64,000 bases of DNA from Flavobacterium haoranii (lineage in GTDB: Bacteria; Bacteroidota; Bacteroidia; Flavobacteriales; Flavobacteriaceae): the NCBI GenBank assembly GCA_003246205.1, contig QKBC01000003.1:35106-99105 (forward strand), read 5' to 3'. The notes beneath the pieces were generated by a model. That model was not told the origin of the DNA and did not search any database. It saw only the letters and a list, made by a program, of their open reading frames with translations. The translations under genes and the position numbers were made by a program. Within the stretch, counting starts at the first letter, position 1. Each line of letters opens with the position of its first letter. Shown piece after piece: positions 36,901 to 44,591 of the stretch.

Positions 36901-39900
36901 AAAGAGGGCAATATAATTTCAATACATCTATTGCCGCTAATGGCGGTATTTTTTCAGATATAAATGCTCCTGATAACTGGGGTGGTATTATGAGAGCTAT
37001 CAGTACAACAAACTTTGAGCAATCAAATGTTGAATATATCCAGTTCTGGATGATGGATCCATATTATAATAATGGTAATCCGGATGATTATATTGATCCG
37101 ACTAATGTTGGTAAGCTAGTAATAAATCTTGGAGAAATATCAGAAGATATATTAAAAGACGGTAGAAAACTTTATGAGAATGGTTTACCGGAAGCCGGTG
37201 CTATCGAAGCAACTATTCAAACTAGTTGGGGGCAAATTCCGAGTTCCCAATCCTTAATATATGCTTTTGATACGAACGAAGCAAATAGAAATGTACAAGA
37301 TGCCGGTTTCGATGGATTGTTAGATGCAGAAGAGGCTGCTAAATTTACTGATTATGCCGGGTATAGTGACCCTGCCGGTGATAATTATCAATTTTATTTA
37401 ACGGCTACCGGCGATGTAATTAATAGATATAAAAGTTATAATGGTTTCCAAGGGAACTCTCCGGTAAATGTAACCAATGCTGATAGAGGGAATACTACTT
37501 ATCCTGATGTGGAAGATGTGAATCGCGATAATACGATGAATACTATTAATGCGTATTTCAAATTTGAAGTGCCTATTCAATATTATCCGTCAACAACTGA
37601 TGGAGTTACTATCGGACAAAATTATGTGGCTGATGCGCGTATAGATAATAGTATTTCTTTGCCTAACGGTCAAACCGGAAGTGCCAGATGGATATTGTAT
37701 AAAATTCCGATTCAAGATATTGAGAATGCGGTGAAAATAGGAAACATCGAAGATTTGCGCTCTATCCGTTTTATGAGAATGTATTTAACCGGTTTTAAGG
37801 ATGAAATTACATTGCGTTTTGGAGCACTGGATTTGGTAAGAGGAGCATGGCGAAGATATACAAGTACTTTGGATGCTAATGATGCTGATCCGGATGATGA
37901 TGAAACAGGCTTTGATGTGGTTTCTGTAAATATTCAAGAAAATACAAACCGTTATCCTATTCCTTATGTTTCGCCACCAGGCGTAACCAGAGAGCAATTG
38001 TATAATAACAACACCGTTATTAATCAGAATGAGCAAGCTTTATCGTTGAGAGTTTACGATAAATTGGGAGGCTACGTTAATGGATTGGAGTCCGGAGACT
38101 CAAGAGGTGTTTTCAAAAATGTGAATGTTGACATGCGTCAATACAAAAAAATACGTATGTTTTTACATGCAGAAGCATTGCCAACTCCTCCGGAAACATT
38201 GCCGTTACAAGATAATCAAATGATTGCCTTTATCCGTTTTGGAAATGATTTTACGGAGAATTTCTATCAAGTGGAAATTCCGTTAAAAGTAACCAATCAG
38301 AATGCTGTAACAGCAGAAGATATTTGGCCGACGGAAAATGAAATAGAATTACCATTGTCTTTATTGACAAAGTTAAAGATCATGTTGATTAACAATGATT
38401 CATCTATTGTTTATGATGCAAATGGGATTGGTTTTGTGGAAGAAGAGGCAATTGGTTCTGAAAGTAGTAAATTGACTTTAGGGATTAAGGGTAATCCTAA
38501 CTTCGGTTTAGTTCGTACGTTAATGGTCGGACTTAAAAATGGTAGTAGCCAGATTATTCGTGGTGAAGTTTGGTTTAATGAACTTCGCTTGTCAGATATG
38601 GATAATAAAGGAGGATATGCTGCTGTTGCAAGTTTAGATTCTAACTTGGCTGATTTTGCTAATGTTTCAGCAACTACCAAAGTAAGTACTATCGGTTTCG
38701 GTGGAATTGAGGAAGGTCCGAATGAACGTAGTAGAGAAGATTTATTCCAATACGATTTAGTAACTAATGTTAATCTGGGACAATTATTACCTAAAAAATG
38801 GGGAATCAATTTACCGTTTAATTATGGTGTAGGAGAAACAACCATTACACCAAAATATGATCCATATTATCAGGATATTGAGTTGAATCAAATGCTGGAT
38901 GTTACAACAGATCCTGTAGAGCGCTCAAATATTGAAAATCGAGCTATAGATTATACAAAACGGACGAGTATTAACTTTATTGGAGTCAAGAAAAATAGAG
39001 CACCGGAACAAAAACAACATTTCTATGATGTTGAAAATCTTACATTGTCATATTCATACAATGAGACGCAACATCATGATTATGAAGTTGAAAACTTGTT
39101 AGATCAACAAAATAAGAGTACAGTTGATTATGCTTACTCATTTAAACCGGCAACTTTTGAGCCGTTTAAGAATTCTAAAACATTAAAAAAGAGTGGTTAC
39201 TATAAAATGTTGTCAGACTTTAATTTTAATTTTTTACCTTCAAATATTGCGTTTAGTTCTAATATCATACGACAGTATAATAGGCAACAATATCGATTAG
39301 TTGATGTTCAGGGAATTGGTTTAGACCCATTATACAGAAGAAATTATTTCTTTAATTATAATTATGGTTTCAATTATACTATCTCGAAATCTTTAAAAGT
39401 TAATTTTGCAGCTTCTCGAAATAATATAGTTCGTAATTATTTAGACCAAGATGGAACTGCAGATAATACATTAGATATTTGGGATAGCTACTGGGATATT
39501 GGAGATCCGAATCAGTTTAATCAGCAGATAACGGTTAATTATGATTTGCCGATTAATAAAATACCAATATTTAGCTTTATTAAATCGACATATTCTTATA
39601 CAGGTGACTATAATTGGCAGCGTTCCTCTAATGCTTTTGCTACAGTTACTACTGAAGCCGGTGATGTATATCAATTAGGAAATACAATTCAAAATGCGAA
39701 TTCACATAAGTTGAATACGGCTTTCAATATGGATGTGTTTTATCGTTATATTGGTTTAACAGGTAAGAAGAAAAATAAAAAAGCTCCGGCTAAAAAAGCT
39801 GCAGCTCCATTACCTGGGCAAAAAATTTCTGCTGCTGCCAAGTCAAATGATGGTAAGGATGGAAATATATTCCTTAACGGATTGAAAGGGATTTTGACAA

Positions 39901-41201
39901 GTGTAAAAAATATTCAGGTTAATTATAATGAAACGAATGGTACCGTTTTACCGGGATATTTACCGTCTCTAGGATTTTTTGGTTCATCAAAACCAAGTTT
40001 AGGATTCGTTTTCGGTAGTCAGTCAGATGTCCGCTATGAAGCGGCTAGAAGTGGCTGGTTAACAAATTATCCAGATTTTAACCAAAGTTTTACTCAAGTT
40101 ACAAATAAGCAGCTGAATTTCACAGCTCAGGTAGAGCCATTTCCAGATTTAAAAATTGATTTGACAGGAGAAAGAATGTATGCTGATAATTTCTCCGAAC
40201 AATATGATGTTACTAACGGACAATATAATTCACGTTCTCCGTATCACTATGGAAATTTTAGTATATCAACAATTTTAATTAAAACATCTTTTGCACAAAG
40301 TGATGTTAATTTTTCTCAAGCCTTTCAGGATTTTAGAGATAATCGTCTGATTGTTGCGAATAGATTAGCAGAGAAGTATTATGGAACTACGGCTTTTCCA
40401 ACAGATGCCCAAGGATATCCGGTAGGTTTTGGTAAAAATAGCCAGCAAGTTTTATTGCCTGCATTTATTGCCGCTTATTCAGGGACTGATGCTTCGAAAG
40501 TCTCAACAGGTTTATTTAGAAATATTCCGTTGCCTAATTGGAATGTGAAGTATACAGGATTAATGCGCTATAAGTGGTTTAAGGATAAATTTAAGCGTTT
40601 TTCATTGCAACATGGATATAGAGCAAGTTATAATATTAACTCATATACCTCAAATCTAAATAGTTCTCCTGTAGATGCTAATGGTAATTTTTATGCCGCT
40701 AAATTAATGTCGAATGTTAATTTAACAGAACAGTTTAGTCCGTTAATGCGTGTCGATTTTGAAATGAAAAATTCTGTTCGAATACTAGCAGAAATGAAAA
40801 AAGACAGAACGATGAATCTGAGTTTTGATAATAATCTTTTAACAGAAGTTAGCGGAAACGAATATACCGTAGGACTAGGATATAGAATTAAAGATGTAAC
40901 GATTAATTCTGCTTTGGCAGACAATCCATCAGGTGTAATAAAAAGTGATATTAATATTAAAACAGATTTTACTTTAAGAAAGAACAATACTATCGTTCGA
41001 TATTTGGATTATAACAATAATGAATTGGTGGGAGGTCAAGATATGTGGTCTGTTAAAGTAACAGCAGATTACTCTTTTAGTAAAAATTTTACAGCAATCT
41101 TCTATTACGATCATCAGTTTACGAATGCAGTTATCTCAACATCCTATCCTATTACAAATATTAGAGCAGGCTTTACATTACGCTATAGTTTTGGTAATTA
41201 A
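33963..41201 (+). CDS. sprA: SprA, outer-membrane translocon of type IX secretion and gliding
   Basis: A 2412-residue protein, the very large beta-barrel through which T9SS cargo crosses the outer membrane (Sov in Porphyromonas). After an N-terminal signal sequence (about residues 10-31, ending ISFAQ) come long stretches of amphipathic strands. Recognisable segments include DPITDRYIYTRTFDGFNINY, TGSVEIDLGVRF and TYVDDFEGSQSTIDLRTAS. The final strands end in an aromatic (FTLRYSFGN), as outer-membrane barrels do. The start is a TTG one base after ruvA, with no usable ATG before the signal peptide. The ruvA-sprA-gcvH order resembles the sprA region known from Flavobacterium johnsoniae. Confidence 0.95.
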   Translation: MEQAYTKNSLSSIISIFRILFFFAPVISFAQTEEQDSIKTGVDIGKIEVPNPKSIVEAYTYDPITDRYIYTRTFDGFNINYPLVLTPEQYQELVLREQMREYYQEKSAAIDGKKEGSQDAKKDLLPRYYVNSKFFETIFGSNTIDIKPTGSVEIDLGVRFTKQDNPSLSPRNRKTTTFDFNQRISVGLQGKVGTRLNVNVNYDTQSTFAFQNLIKLEYGSNEDDILQKLEVGNVSFPLSNSLIRGAQSLFGVKAQFQFGKTTITGVFSEQKSQTKTVTSQGGGTLQEFELFALDYDANRHFFLSQYFRDKYDTALRNYPVIDSRVQITRIEVWVTNKQNRVNSTENNIRNIVALQDLGEGPLSNISSQEVVAIDLAVNGGFFGSIAPDSPTNNGNNQFNPNLIGSNYLNANIRDVATANNGFNISGMEEGTDYSKLENARKLASSEYTYHPQLGYISLNQSLSNDEVLAVAYQYTIGDQVYQVGEFGTDGVDATNVDNSGVPSSQALILKMLKSNLTLVTNTLTSGSYTMPIWNLMMKNIYQIPGAYQLEQEDFKLNIFYTNPSPINYITKASGSAPNLPADVEETPLLRVFNVDRLNYTNDPQEGGDGFFDFYSGITVDVQYGRIIFPIKEPFGEHLFKKLNDNTVSEDYADPLTYNENQSKYVFRTMYTKTQAASLQESEKNKFQFKGRFKSTGGDGISIGAYNIPQGSVVVTAGGRTLVEGVDYTVNYQLGKVQILDASLQASNTPIEISVENNSVFGQQTKRFYGVNVEHRFNKDFMVGGTFLKLSERPFTNKSNYGQESVNNTIIGFNTNFSTEVPFLTRLVNKLPNIDTDVPSNVSFRGEIAYLMPNASKADQFNGEPTTYVDDFEGSQSTIDLRTASSWTLASVPLEGSFDGDPTDNESTTDDIHIGDKRAHLSWYSIDPVFYSQTPGGISENDLSLNRTRRVYMSELYPNTDVAQGQSNVVNTLDLTYFPKERGQYNFNTSIAANGGIFSDINAPDNWGGIMRAISTTNFEQSNVEYIQFWMMDPYYNNGNPDDYIDPTNVGKLVINLGEISEDILKDGRKLYENGLPEAGAIEATIQTSWGQIPSSQSLIYAFDTNEANRNVQDAGFDGLLDAEEAAKFTDYAGYSDPAGDNYQFYLTATGDVINRYKSYNGFQGNSPVNVTNADRGNTTYPDVEDVNRDNTMNTINAYFKFEVPIQYYPSTTDGVTIGQNYVADARIDNSISLPNGQTGSARWILYKIPIQDIENAVKIGNIEDLRSIRFMRMYLTGFKDEITLRFGALDLVRGAWRRYTSTLDANDADPDDDETGFDVVSVNIQENTNRYPIPYVSPPGVTREQLYNNNTVINQNEQALSLRVYDKLGGYVNGLESGDSRGVFKNVNVDMRQYKKIRMFLHAEALPTPPETLPLQDNQMIAFIRFGNDFTENFYQVEIPLKVTNQNAVTAEDIWPTENEIELPLSLLTKLKIMLINNDSSIVYDANGIGFVEEEAIGSESSKLTLGIKGNPNFGLVRTLMVGLKNGSSQIIRGEVWFNELRLSDMDNKGGYAAVASLDSNLADFANVSATTKVSTIGFGGIEEGPNERSREDLFQYDLVTNVNLGQLLPKKWGINLPFNYGVGETTITPKYDPYYQDIELNQMLDVTTDPVERSNIENRAIDYTKRTSINFIGVKKNRAPEQKQHFYDVENLTLSYSYNETQHHDYEVENLLDQQNKSTVDYAYSFKPATFEPFKNSKTLKKSGYYKMLSDFNFNFLPSNIAFSSNIIRQYNRQQYRLVDVQGIGLDPLYRRNYFFNYNYGFNYTISKSLKVNFAASRNNIVRNYLDQDGTADNTLDIWDSYWDIGDPNQFNQQITVNYDLPINKIPIFSFIKSTYSYTGDYNWQRSSNAFATVTTEAGDVYQLGNTIQNANSHKLNTAFNMDVFYRYIGLTGKKKNKKAPAKKAAAPLPGQKISAAAKSNDGKDGNIFLNGLKGILTSVKNIQVNYNETNGTVLPGYLPSLGFFGSSKPSLGFVFGSQSDVRYEAARSGWLTNYPDFNQSFTQVTNKQLNFTAQVEPFPDLKIDLTGERMYADNFSEQYDVTNGQYNSRSPYHYGNFSISTILIKTSFAQSDVNFSQAFQDFRDNRLIVANRLAEKYYGTTAFPTDAQGYPVGFGKNSQQVLLPAFIAAYSGTDASKVSTGLFRNIPLPNWNVKYTGLMRYKWFKDKFKRFSLQHGYRASYNINSYTSNLNSSPVDANGNFYAAKLMSNVNLTEQFSPLMRVDFEMKNSVRILAEMKKDRTMNLSFDNNLLTEVSGNEYTVGLGYRIKDVTINSALADNPSGVIKSDINIKTDFTLRKNNTIVRYLDYNNNELVGGQDMWSVKVTADYSFSKNFTAIFYYDHQFTNAVISTSYPITNIRAGFTLRYSFGN

Positions 41202-41307
41202 TTTTATAAGAGCTGTTTATTTGTTAATATTTTAAGATATACGTTTTTTCTATTGGTAAAATTAAAAAAATAACAAAAAAGCTGTTTTACATTTAAATTA
41301 TTACAGT

Positions 41308-41315
41308 TACATTTG
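41308..41315 (+). promoter_or_regulatory. -7 element of gcvH
   Basis: TACATTTG matches TAnnTTTG, 25 bases before the ATG, in the 138-base gap after sprA. It suggests that gcvH starts a new transcript. Confidence 0.55.
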
Positions 41316-41339
41316 TGCGTCTAACTAAAATAAAAAATA

Positions 41340-41720
41340 ATGAATATTCCAACCAATTTAAAGTATACTAAAGATCACGAATGGGTTCTTGTTGAAGGCG
41401 ATGTAGCAACTGTAGGGATTACCGATTTTGCACAAAAAGAACTAGGAGATATCGTTTATGTAGAAGTTGAAACTTTAGATCAAACATTGTCTAAAGATGA
41501 AGTTTTTGGTACAGTTGAAGCTGTTAAAACAGTATCAGATTTGTTTTTGCCATTATCAGGAGAAATTTTCGAATTTAATGAGAGTTTAGAAACTACTCCG
41601 GAAAATGTAAACACAGATCCTTATGGAGAAGGTTGGATGATTAAAGTAAAAGTCAGTGATCTTTCTGAAATGGATCAACTATTGTCAAGTGAAGATTATG
41701 CAGCGCTTATTGGAGCGTAA
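41340..41720 (+). CDS. gcvH: Glycine cleavage system H protein
   Basis: A 126-residue lipoyl carrier protein of the glycine cleavage system, shuttling the aminomethyl group between P, T and L proteins. The lipoyl lysine lies in [15 protein letters not shown]. Other family segments are YTKDHEWV and [13 protein letters not shown]. Length is typical. The other gcv genes are not in this window. The next gene (VanZ-like) starts inside its last codons in another frame. Confidence 0.97.
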   Translation: MNIPTNLKYTKDHEWVLVEGDVATVGITDFAQKELGDIVYVEVETLDQTLSKDEVFGTVEAVKTVSDLFLPLSGEIFEFNESLETTPENVNTDPYGEGWMIKVKVSDLSEMDQLLSSEDYAALIGA

Positions 41721-42066
41721 ATATCTTTTTATTGCAATTCTTTGGACATTTGCAATCACATATTTAAGTCTTGTTAGTATCGATACTGCTTCAGCAGGAA
41801 CACTACTGCCAATTCCCAATAAAGACAAAATAGTGCATTTCTTGTTTTATTTTTTCTTTGTGTATTTTTGGAGCAAGGCATTTAAAAAAAGTGATAAAAT
41901 TATATATATATTGATTATTGCTGTTATTTATGGCATAATTATTGAAGTTTTTCAAGGGTTGTTTACTGTAAACAGGCACGCTGATATTTTAGATGTTTTG
42001 GCAAATACCTGTGGAGCAGTAGTAGCAATGTTAATTTTAAAGCGTAAACCTGCGAGTTTATCTTAA
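41698..42066 (+). CDS. VanZ-like membrane protein
   Basis: A small membrane protein of about 122 residues with four hydrophobic helices ([69 protein letters not shown]). The [10 protein letters not shown] and [12 protein letters not shown] patterns fit the VanZ-like family, whose role is generally unknown. The ATG at 41698 overlaps the end of gcvH by 23 bases; an upstream start in the same frame would lie even deeper in gcvH. This gene occupies the same position in the sprA region of F. johnsoniae, as far as I recall. Confidence 0.82.
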   Translation: MQRLLERKYLFIAILWTFAITYLSLVSIDTASAGTLLPIPNKDKIVHFLFYFFFVYFWSKAFKKSDKIIYILIIAVIYGIIIEVFQGLFTVNRHADILDVLANTCGAVVAMLILKRKPASLS

Positions 42067-42095
42067 AAAATTTGTGTTTCAATCTTATAAATAAC

Positions 42096-42103
42096 TATAT
42101 TAG
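42096..42103 (+). promoter_or_regulatory. Possible promoter of first tonB gene
   Basis: TATATTAG (one mismatch to TAnnTTTG), preceded by TTTG at 42071-42074 with a gap of 21 bases, within the 55-base space before the ATG. Confidence 0.4.
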
Positions 42104-42121
42104 CAGCTCAAAATTGAAATT

Positions 42122-42868
42122 ATGGAACTAAAGAAAAATCCTGATGTGGACCCAAAGAGAAATAGTGGACTCTATTTTTTGATTGGATTAACCTCAGTGT
42201 TAGCATTGACGTATATTGGAATTGAAATGAAAACTTACGAGAAAACGGAAGAAGTTTCGGATGAGTTTATCACAGAGAACAATGCTATTGACGAAGAGGA
42301 AACGATCATTACATTGCCTCCGGTTCAAAGATTACCGCCGCCACCGCCACCGGCTCCGGAAGTAATTGAAGTGGTAAAAGATGAAATTAAGCTTGAAGAT
42401 AAAAAAATTGAAACTACTGAAGTGCAGGAAGATAAACCTGTTGTAGTAGTGAAAGCTTCTGAAGTAGGAGGTGAAGGAGATAGTTTGGATGATATTCCGG
42501 ACGAAATGCCGTTTGCTGTTATTGAAAATATTCCTGTTTTCCCTGGATGCGAAGGAGTGCCGAAAAATAAACAGTTAGAGTGTTTTAATGAGCAAATGAA
42601 CAAGCACATTAAAAAATACTTTACATATCCGGAAAGAGCAGCAGAAAACGGCTCTCAAGGAACAGTTGCTGTTCAGTTTACTATTGATAAAGATGGTAAT
42701 GTTATCGATATTATGACAAGAGCCAGAGGGGTAAAAGCAGATGCTGATTTGTTGGAAAAAGAAGCAAAACGAATTATCTCTAAATTACCTAAGTTTACTC
42801 CTGGTAAACAAAGAGGAAAACCGGTAAAAGTTAAATACGGTTTACCTATTACATTTAAATTGCAATAA
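42122..42868 (+). CDS. TonB-like energy transducer
   Basis: A 248-residue protein with one N-terminal membrane helix (YFLIGLTSVLALTYIGIEM), a proline-rich periplasmic linker (LPPPPPPAPEVIEVV) and a C-terminal TonB domain (about 138-248) ending KPVKVKYGLPITFKLQ. TonB proteins pass energy from the ExbB/ExbD motor to outer-membrane receptors. The TonB domain starts with VFPGCEGVPKNKQLEC, with cysteines 143 and 154 ten residues apart. Two neighbouring proteins carry the same element. No exbB/exbD genes are nearby. A terminator follows. Confidence 0.92.
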   Translation: MELKKNPDVDPKRNSGLYFLIGLTSVLALTYIGIEMKTYEKTEEVSDEFITENNAIDEEETIITLPPVQRLPPPPPPAPEVIEVVKDEIKLEDKKIETTEVQEDKPVVVVKASEVGGEGDSLDDIPDEMPFAVIENIPVFPGCEGVPKNKQLECFNEQMNKHIKKYFTYPERAAENGSQGTVAVQFTIDKDGNVIDIMTRARGVKADADLLEKEAKRIISKLPKFTPGKQRGKPVKVKYGLPITFKLQ

Positions 42869-42894
42869 TCTTTTTATAAAGAAAAATAAAAAAA

Positions 42895-42922
42895 GGCCAT
42901 CACTAGTGATGGCCTTTTTTTT
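42895..42922 (+). terminator. Terminator between the two tonB genes
   Basis: GGCCATCACT / AGTGATGGCC (42895-42914), a perfect palindrome flanked by A and T runs. Confidence 0.85.
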
Positions 42923-42976
42923 GGCATAACATTTGTATTCTCTTACTAAAAAGTGTTAACCTTAAAAATTCGTATT

Positions 42977-43753
42977 ATGAGACAAAATGTTGATTTTGGT
43001 AAGAAACAAAAGCCGGGAATGATTTTTTTTCAAATCGGACTGATTGCAGTAATGGTTGTTGTATTGTTTGCTTTAGAATTTCGGTTTGAAAAAATAACCA
43101 GAGAGTACAAGCCTGGAAGTGTGACTATAACTGATGAGCAGCCATTTTCATTTGATCCTTCAAATATTATAAAAGAAGAAAGGAGGGCTGAAAAAGTTGT
43201 TGCTAAAGTAATGCCTAGACCTGTTGATTTTCATGAAGTTGAAGTGAAAAAGGATGAAGTTGAAATAGAAGAACCGAAAGAAGAAAACTCAAAAGAAGAT
43301 GTAGGGGAAACAGTTGAGTCCACAGCTGAATCCGGAGAAAATAAAACGGAAAGTCAAAATAATACGATTGGAAAAGAAGTGCCTCAAAAAACAGGGCTTA
43401 CCGTTCTGACAGTAGAAGAATTGCCGGCTTTTCCGGCGTGTAAAGGATTGCCTAGAAATGAACAAATGCAATGTTTTGAAGAACAGTTACGAAAAGCAGT
43501 TTCTAAAAACTTGACCTATCCGGAAGAGGATTATAAAGAAGGAAGACAAGGTGTGGCACTGGTTGAATTTACAATTAATGAGGAAGGTGAATTTTCAAAT
43601 ATCAAGATTTTAGATAATAAACGAGCAACGCCTGATATGATGAAAGCAGCAGAAAAAGCAATAAAAAAATTGCGAAAAATTAATCCGGCCAAACAAGGAA
43701 ACACTCCGGTAAAGGTTAAATATACCTTGCCGATAGCTTTTAAGATTAAATAA
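42977..43753 (+). CDS. Second TonB-like protein
   Basis: A 258-residue paralogue of the preceding TonB protein. It has one N-terminal membrane helix (MIFFQIGLIAVMVVVLFALE), a linker rich in E and K instead of proline (VEVKKDEVEIEEPKEENSKE) and a TonB domain ending TPVKVKYTLPIAFKIK. The element CKGLPRNEQMQC repeats the C-x10-C pattern (residues 155 and 166). The ATG at 42977 was chosen; a GTG 24 bases upstream is possible but adds a non-conserved extension. A terminator-like hairpin follows before deoC. Confidence 0.88.
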   Translation: MRQNVDFGKKQKPGMIFFQIGLIAVMVVVLFALEFRFEKITREYKPGSVTITDEQPFSFDPSNIIKEERRAEKVVAKVMPRPVDFHEVEVKKDEVEIEEPKEENSKEDVGETVESTAESGENKTESQNNTIGKEVPQKTGLTVLTVEELPAFPACKGLPRNEQMQCFEEQLRKAVSKNLTYPEEDYKEGRQGVALVEFTINEEGEFSNIKILDNKRATPDMMKAAEKAIKKLRKINPAKQGNTPVKVKYTLPIAFKIK

Positions 43754-43776
43754 AAGCCGAAATATATGCGAAAAAG

Positions 43777-43802
43777 AATCCCAATTGTTTGGGATTTTTT
43801 TA
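43777..43802 (+). terminator. Terminator after second tonB gene
   Basis: AATCCCAA (43777-43784), loop TTGT, TTGGGATT (43789-43796), then a T run. It lies before the preferred deoC ATG and supports that start, because the longer open frame would contain the hairpin. Confidence 0.75.
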
Positions 43803-43828
43803 TTTTTACCCCAAATATAATCTCGGTT

Positions 43829-44572
43829 ATGGATATTAAACAATATTTGGATTCGACATATTTGAAAACTGCTGAGCAAGCAGGGCTTTCATCAGAAGAA
43901 AATGAAAAAGTGGTACAAAAAGCTATTCAGGAAGCTATTGATGAAAACTTCAAATTAATTATGATACGTCCTGAATTTGTGGCTAAAGCCAGAAAAATGA
44001 TAAAAGAAGCGCAATCAAAAGTTACTATTGGTACCGTAATCGATTTTCCGAAAGGAGCTCAACCATTAGACTATAAATTGGCAGAAGCAAAAAAAGCAAT
44101 CGAAGACGGCGTGGATGATTTGGATTTTGTAACGGATTATGAGGCATTTAAAAGAGGAGAAGTTGAATTAGTGAAGAGTCAAATTTTAGCCTGTACAAAA
44201 TTAGGATTAGAACATGGTAAAATTGTAAAATGGATTATTGAAGTTGCAGCTTTAGATAACCATCAAATTGTGCAAATTTCTGCCTTGATAAAAAATATTG
44301 TAGTAGCGCACTTTAAAGAAAGTGAATACGAAAATGTTTTTGTGAAATCTTCTACCGGATTTTATCCGACTCAAAATGGAGAACCAAATGGAGCTACGGT
44401 TCCAACTATAAAATTAATGATAGAAAATTCGTTTCCGTTGCCTGTAAAAGCGGCAGGAGGGGTTCGTACATTTGACGAAGCAGTGGAAATGATAAAATTA
44501 GGAGTGAAGCGTATCGGGACATCAGCTGCTAAAACTATAGCAGATGGAGGTGTTTCACAATCCGGATATTAA
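43829..44572 (+). CDS. deoC: Deoxyribose-phosphate aldolase
   Basis: A protein of about 247 residues that splits 2-deoxyribose 5-phosphate into glyceraldehyde 3-phosphate and acetaldehyde. The Schiff-base lysine is in VFVKSSTGFYPTQNG and the second lysine in PVKAAGGVRTFDEA. The N-terminus MDIKQYLDSTYLK matches the family. The 21 residues possible upstream are encoded across a terminator hairpin, so they were excluded. It lies between the second tonB gene and remB, unrelated in function to either. Confidence 0.94.
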   Translation: MDIKQYLDSTYLKTAEQAGLSSEENEKVVQKAIQEAIDENFKLIMIRPEFVAKARKMIKEAQSKVTIGTVIDFPKGAQPLDYKLAEAKKAIEDGVDDLDFVTDYEAFKRGEVELVKSQILACTKLGLEHGKIVKWIIEVAALDNHQIVQISALIKNIVVAHFKESEYENVFVKSSTGFYPTQNGEPNGATVPTIKLMIENSFPLPVKAAGGVRTFDEAVEMIKLGVKRIGTSAAKTIADGGVSQSGY

Positions 44573-44591
44573 TTTCAATTGAAAAATTATA

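Noticed and set aside
43766..43828. Longer N-terminus for deoC
   Set aside because: The upstream codons run through a terminator hairpin with a T run and are not part of the family's N-terminus.
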